This document shows, piece by piece, positions 60,012 to 64,000 of a DNA stretch of 64,000 bases. Position 1 is the stretch's first letter; each line of letters opens with the position of its first letter. Under the pieces are notes generated by a model. That model saw only the letters and a program-made list of their open reading frames with translations. It made no database searches and had not been told where the DNA came from. The translations under genes and the position numbers were made by a program. This DNA comes from Desulforhopalus sp. IMCC35007 (GTDB lineage: Bacteria; Desulfobacterota; Desulfobulbia; Desulfobulbales; Desulfocapsaceae). Location of the stretch: contig NZ_SWCN01000013.1 of assembly GCF_005116575.1 (NCBI RefSeq), positions 1 through 64,000 on the forward strand. Reading direction: 5' to 3'.

Positions 60012-60914
60012 CTAACCTTGTTGAGATTTATGAGAATAAAATTTGCCTAAGATTAAGGACTGAATGACTAAAACGCAAGCCATAAAAAGGCCAATGATTG
60101 ATGCGAGATCTCTGTGGTCTGTATGGCAGTGGAAGTCGTGGATTGCAATGGTGTGACTGTCCTGAAAAACCCCTGAAAAAGAAACTCTTCCTGATTGCGG
60201 CGGTAGATTTCCAGTCAGATCCAGACGTTCACCGCTGTATATCTGCACATCTTTTGTCCCGGCAAAGTAGTGTGCCCGATCAAGCATAATGGTTTTACCC
60301 GGTCTATTCTCGACATCTTTCATGGTGTGGATAAAATAGGTGTCTGCCTCTTCCAGCTGGTCGATAAAATAGAACGGAGTGATAAAATAGAGGAGAATGA
60401 GAAGGCCACCTATACCTCGTTTCGTCGTATTTACACTGAGTTCCATGCTGCTGCCGGCAGAGAGTTTTTTCCAGTTGTACATCAGGTAGATAAAGCCTAG
60501 AACTGTGAAAAAAGTAATCCCAAGGTATTCCGGCCAGAAAAGATCGAGATGAAAAAGATGCCAGTTGACAGGTGAAATGATGTTAACACCATTGCCCCAC
60601 TTTATCTGTAAAGAATCAAGCAGCAGGTGTATCAGACTGTTGAGGGCAAGGATGGAAAATATCGTAACAGAATTCCGGGTCCAGAGGCTTAGGCCTGCTC
60701 CGAGGAGTAAACAGAGGAGAAGGCTGGCCTGGGGCGTGCAGTACAGACGTAGATCGTACGGATTGATGGCTGTGCAGGCGAGAAGCACTTTGAGTTCAAT
60801 CCACGGGAGATCGGGAATGATACAGGCGATAATGACCCAGAGAAGCAGTTTTTTATCGAGGACGAAGCCGTTTAGTGGCGCCTGGATTCCTATGTGGCAC
60901 AGTGTATTTGGCAA
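60012..60914 (-). CDS. Membrane-bound metal-dependent hydrolase-like protein (DUF457/YdjM type)
   Basis: A 300-residue integral membrane protein starting MPNTLCHIGIQAPL, with IPDLPWIE and NSLIHLLLDSLQIKWG placed as in DUF457 proteins, whose H and D residues are thought to bind metal. About six hydrophobic segments are seen, with a soluble stretch (about 200-270) before the last helix. The start is TTG at 60914. Coupled downstream to a secreted protein of unknown function. Confidence 0.7.
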   Translation of the reverse strand: MPNTLCHIGIQAPLNGFVLDKKLLLWVIIACIIPDLPWIELKVLLACTAINPYDLRLYCTPQASLLLCLLLGAGLSLWTRNSVTIFSILALNSLIHLLLDSLQIKWGNGVNIISPVNWHLFHLDLFWPEYLGITFFTVLGFIYLMYNWKKLSAGSSMELSVNTTKRGIGGLLILLYFITPFYFIDQLEEADTYFIHTMKDVENRPGKTIMLDRAHYFAGTKDVQIYSGERLDLTGNLPPQSGRVSFSGVFQDSHTIAIHDFHCHTDHRDLASIIGLFMACVLVIQSLILGKFYSHKSQQG

Positions 60915-61072
60915 GGGAGTACAGAATTCTTATGGTGTATGTTGTTGTGGATTGTTGAATTGAGCAGTTGCCTGCATGGTCTGCGTGGCACCCTGTCTGA
61001 GAATAAAGCACTCAGGTGCGAATAGCATTAAGAATTTTACCATACTAAACTATTAGACTGAGATTGTCACCT

Positions 61073-62425
61073 ATGCCTCCTATTTTGACCGTTAGTTCAG
61101 ACTGCCTGCTTACGGGAATCGAATTTGCTCTTGAGCAGGAAATAAAAAAGCGCCTGACCATCGATAACCCGCAGTACTCCGCCGCCAAAAAATATGGACG
61201 CTGGATCGGTAAAAATTTAAAACCGCAGTTGAAATACTACGACCCTGTTCCTGGTGGACTGCGCTTTCCCCGGGGTTTTTCCAATCAGGCTGTACTCCTT
61301 TGTCGTGAATTTGCGGGGTGTGACCCGGAAATTGTTGATAAAAGAAGACTGCTTGAGCAACTCATCTTAAATTTTAGTGGAGACCTCAGACCCTATCAGG
61401 AAGAAGCAGTAAAGAAAGCGGAGCACAAATCTTTTGGAGTGATCGAGGCGGGTACGGGCAGCGGCAAGACCGTGATGGCCCTGGCGCTTCTCGCCAGGCG
61501 ACGTCAACCTACCCTTGTTGTGGTGCATACCAAAGAACTGCTGTACCAGTGGCAGGAAAGGGTGGCACAGTTTCTCGGGATTGAAGCCGGACTTGTCGGG
61601 GATGGACATTTTGAACTCCGGGCTGTGACCATAGCCATTGTTAATTCTGCGAGAAAAAAAGTGGAAGATCTTTTTCCCCACTTTGGTCAGCTGATCGTAG
61701 ATGAATGCCACCGTGTTCCTGCCAGCCTGTTCACCGATGTTGTTTCGGCTTTTGACTGCCATTATCTCCTCGGGCTATCCGCCACCGCTTTTCGTAGTGA
61801 TGATGAAATGACCAAATTGATTTATTTTTTTATGGGGGACAGAATTCATAGGGTGGATCGCGACGAACTTATGTCAACCGGGGCAATTCTTGCCCCTGAG
61901 ATTATACGCACTTCCACAGCCTTTAACTATGGCTACAGAGGCGATTATCAGGCTCTTATTAAAGCACTGGTCAGACACGAAGGCCGAAACCTGCAAATCA
62001 TAAATGATATTGTGAAGGTCTCAAAAAAAATAGATTGCGGAACAATTCTGGTCGTTTCTGACAGAGTGAGCCACTGCGAGCTCTTTGTCGAACAGCTTCA
62101 GAAAAAAGGCCTACAGGCGGAACTGCTCTCAGGGCAGTTGTCCGCTGAGCATAGAAATGAGGTTGTAGAAAATGTTCTAAGTGGCAACGTTCAGGTTCTG
62201 GTGGCGACACTGCAGCTTATTTCCGAGGGCTTTGACTGTCCGGGATTATCGACTCTTTTTCTCACAACTCCAATCAGTTTTGAGGGCAGACTGCTTCAGG
62301 TTATCGGCCGGGTAATGCGGCCTGCTAAAAACAAACGGGCCAGGGTCTTTGATTATGTTGACGATAACATCCCAACCCTGCTCCGTTCCGCCAATGCAAG
62401 GGCTCTTGTGCTTTCTGATTTATAG
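61073..62425 (+). CDS. DEAD/DEAH-box (XPB-like) superfamily 2 helicase
   Basis: A 450-residue SF2 helicase. A 100-residue N-terminal region precedes the Q/R-type LRPYQEEAV, motif I EAGTGSGKT, motif Ia VVHTKELLYQW, motif II VDECHRVP, motif III LGLSATAFRSD, and in the second RecA domain ATLQLISEGFDCPGL and QVIGRVMRPA. Compact enzymes of this type are like archaeal XPB or phage-type helicases; the biological role is unclear. ATG at 61073 preferred over TTG 61064; neither has a clear ribosome-binding site. Confidence 0.88.
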   Translation: MPPILTVSSDCLLTGIEFALEQEIKKRLTIDNPQYSAAKKYGRWIGKNLKPQLKYYDPVPGGLRFPRGFSNQAVLLCREFAGCDPEIVDKRRLLEQLILNFSGDLRPYQEEAVKKAEHKSFGVIEAGTGSGKTVMALALLARRRQPTLVVVHTKELLYQWQERVAQFLGIEAGLVGDGHFELRAVTIAIVNSARKKVEDLFPHFGQLIVDECHRVPASLFTDVVSAFDCHYLLGLSATAFRSDDEMTKLIYFFMGDRIHRVDRDELMSTGAILAPEIIRTSTAFNYGYRGDYQALIKALVRHEGRNLQIINDIVKVSKKIDCGTILVVSDRVSHCELFVEQLQKKGLQAELLSGQLSAEHRNEVVENVLSGNVQVLVATLQLISEGFDCPGLSTLFLTTPISFEGRLLQVIGRVMRPAKNKRARVFDYVDDNIPTLLRSANARALVLSDL

Positions 62426-62764
62426 GACAAGTAGGCACTGGGGCTGATCCGCAGGAGGTAAAGGTTGCGAGAGTAAGCCTGGTGAATAGGTCTAAACTCT
62501 CTGACGATTTTGTCTCAATACTCTTTTATTTTCTCGGAACATTAAGAAGATACTGGGGCAGATTATGTGCCGGTTGGCCAAATTGCCTTGCAAGCTTTAC
62601 TTGCAGGTGAATTCAATCCATGTTAAACTATAAAGTTTTCTGAGGCAAATGTTGCAATAATGGCGGTATCGGGTCCGGCATCGCCTTCTTTTTATATAAA
62701 ATTGCAGTTACTGAGTTTTTCTATTTACAGGAAAGCTTTTCTTAAGACATCACATAGGTAGAAC
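62426..62764. other. Intergenic region upstream of typA
   Basis: No gene, tRNA or clear terminator is visible. CGGTATCGGGTCCGGCATCG (62661-62680) is weakly structured, and a GG-N10-GC match at about 62557 is too degenerate to call a sigma-54 promoter. Confidence 0.4.
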
Positions 62765-64000
62765 ATGGATCAGAGTAAAATTAGGAATGTGGCAATTATC
62801 GCCCACGTTGATCATGGAAAAACAACACTTGTAGATCAGCTTTTCAAAAATTCAGGTATGTTCCGTGACAACCAGGAAGTTTCCGAGAGGCTCATGGATT
62901 CCATGGACTTGGAAAAAGAGCGAGGCATTACCATTACCGCCAAAAATGGTTCCTATAAATACCGGGATTACTGGATCAATATTATCGACACCCCGGGCCA
63001 TGCCGATTTTGGTGGCCAGGTGGAGCGTGTTCTGCGGATGGCCGATGGCGCATTGCTGCTCGTGGATGCACAGGAAGGACCAATGCCCCAGACCTATTTC
63101 GTTTTGAAAAAGGCGCTGGAGAATAACCTGCCCGTCATTGTTGTCATCAATAAAATCGACAAGCCTGCTGCACGCTGTGAATGGGTGGTGGATCAGGTGT
63201 TTGACCTTTTTGTCAAACTCAATGCTCCAGACCATATTCTTGATTTCCCCATTGTTTATGCTTCTGCAAAAAATGGTTTCTCTCTGCTCGACCCAGAGGA
63301 CCCCGTTGTTGACGGTGGTACGATGGAACACATTTCGCAGATGATTGTCGATCACACCCCTGCACCTTCAGGTGATAAAGACAAGCCACTGCAGATGCAG
63401 GTCGGTACCATCGACTACTCTCCGTATCTTGGAAGACTTGGGATCGGCAAGGTTGTCAACGGCACCATGGAACTCAATCAGCCCATCGTGGTTGCCCGTC
63501 GTGACGGTTCTATCAAGCCTGTACGGATTTCTAAAATATTCCGCTTTGAATGTGATGAAAAGGTTGCTGTAGATTCAGCCGGAGTCGGCGAAATTGTAGC
63601 CGTTGCAGGTATGGATGATGTAACCGTCGGGGTGACGTTTACTGATTCAGAAAACCCAACCCCACTGCCGCTTATCACAATCGATCCACCGACTATCTCC
63701 ATGAACTTTGTTCCTAATGACTCCCCCTTTGCGGGTAAGGAAGGGAAGTTTGTTACCTCCAGACACATTGGTGAGCGACTGCAAAAAGAGGTACTTTCTG
63801 ACGTTGCCTTGCAGTATTCTGTGCTTGAAGATGCTGTAGGGTTCCGGGTGTCGGGTCGTGGAGAATTGCATCTTTCCATCCTCATTGAGAAAATGCGCCG
63901 CGAGGGTTATGAGTTTCAGGTAACCCGCCCTCAGGTTATCTTAAAAGAGGTGGATGGCAGGACCTTTGAGCCGTTTGAAAAACTCACTGTGGATGTTGAC
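62765..64000 (+). CDS. typA: Ribosome-associated GTPase TypA/BipA, 3' end beyond window
   Basis: 412 codons are visible without a stop. The EF-G-like GTPase has G1 AHVDHGKTT, switch I region with RGITITAK, G3 [10 protein letters not shown] and G4 NKIDK, then domain II (about 205-290) and domain III ending [18 protein letters not shown], as in TypA/BipA. It binds the ribosome and helps assembly and translation at low temperature or stress. ATG 62765 fits the conserved N-terminus. The remaining C-terminal part (about 190 residues) is outside the window. Confidence 0.96.
   Translation, partial: MDQSKIRNVAIIAHVDHGKTTLVDQLFKNSGMFRDNQEVSERLMDSMDLEKERGITITAKNGSYKYRDYWINIIDTPGHADFGGQVERVLRMADGALLLVDAQEGPMPQTYFVLKKALENNLPVIVVINKIDKPAARCEWVVDQVFDLFVKLNAPDHILDFPIVYASAKNGFSLLDPEDPVVDGGTMEHISQMIVDHTPAPSGDKDKPLQMQVGTIDYSPYLGRLGIGKVVNGTMELNQPIVVARRDGSIKPVRISKIFRFECDEKVAVDSAGVGEIVAVAGMDDVTVGVTFTDSENPTPLPLITIDPPTISMNFVPNDSPFAGKEGKFVTSRHIGERLQKEVLSDVALQYSVLEDAVGFRVSGRGELHLSILIEKMRREGYEFQVTRPQVILKEVDGRTFEPFEKLTVDVD

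Noticed and set aside
62554-62572. Sigma-54-like match upstream of typA
   Set aside because: GG-N10-GC spacing occurs, but flanking bases deviate from consensus and no activator site is near.

Overview
The window looks like a chromosomal segment of an anaerobic, probably sulfate-reducing or sulfur-disproportionating Desulfobacterota (Desulfobulbales-like) bacterium. This is inferred from gene content: a monofunctional Ni-Fe carbon monoxide dehydrogenase with a CooA-type regulator, a complete 'orange protein' (ORP)-type Mo/Fe-S cluster with paired ferredoxin-fused MinD ATPases and its own sigma-54 regulator, a DsrE-family protein, and an FAD/Fe-S D-lactate-dehydrogenase-type enzyme. No rRNA, tRNA, CRISPR array or prophage was seen. 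The only mobile DNA is the 3' end of an IS110-like transposase at the left edge.

Layout. 1-800: transposase tail, two strong hairpins and a possible gene remnant. 794-2174: nudC and a WbuC-type cupin. 2448-3026: orphan response regulator with a cysteine-rich tail. 3455-8880: D-lactate-dehydrogenase-type flavoprotein, a secreted dienelactone hydrolase and pyruvate kinase. 8936-11234: rsgA, a LysE exporter and a nitroreductase. 11411-16807: the aceE-aceF-lpd pyruvate dehydrogenase operon. 16890-20762: UvrD-like helicase, an orphan HicB-like protein, SlyX and an AEC transporter. 20763-21876: about 1.1 kb holding one convincing small ORF and a terminator. 21877-25773: MFS transporter, cooA-like regulator and cooS, with a palindromic CooA-type operator in front of cooS. 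25877-34785: selO, an AraC regulator with a LysE exporter, a MinD-like ATPase with a zinc-ribbon partner, hydrolases, a YqeY-like protein and htpX. 34880-39692: PrmA-like methyltransferase, a possible HEPN-like protein, GNAT, Lrp, HEAT-repeat, HAD and small secreted proteins. 39746-43389: a heterodimeric ABC exporter. 43891-45294: an H-NS-family protein behind a very AT-rich leader, then tenA. 45427-49335: a ybbA-ybbP-tesA operon. 49335-55329: the ORP-type cluster. 55514-62425: DsrE, a DMT transporter, a PLP decarboxylase, DUF2058, membrane proteins and an XPB-like helicase. 62765-end: typA (partial).

The most interesting unit is 49335-55329. A PAS-sigma-54 activator is followed by an array of GTCGCA/TGCGAC half-sites, a near-ideal -24/-12 promoter and then eight co-oriented genes: three NifX/NifB-like cluster-binding proteins, a glycine-rich DUF5320 protein, a receiver-like protein that has lost its phosphoacceptor, two MinD-type ATPases with inserted 2x[4Fe-4S] domains and a NifU-like scaffold. 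This matches the sigma-54-controlled ORP operons of Desulfovibrio vulgaris (DVU2103-DVU2109), but all on one strand and with an added NifU-like scaffold. The second highlight is the compact CO-response unit: an MFS transporter, a CooA homologue that keeps the haem His but has Ser at the Cys75 position, a 7+7 bp palindromic operator, and a CooS whose CX2C spacing predicts a [2Fe-2S] D-cluster.
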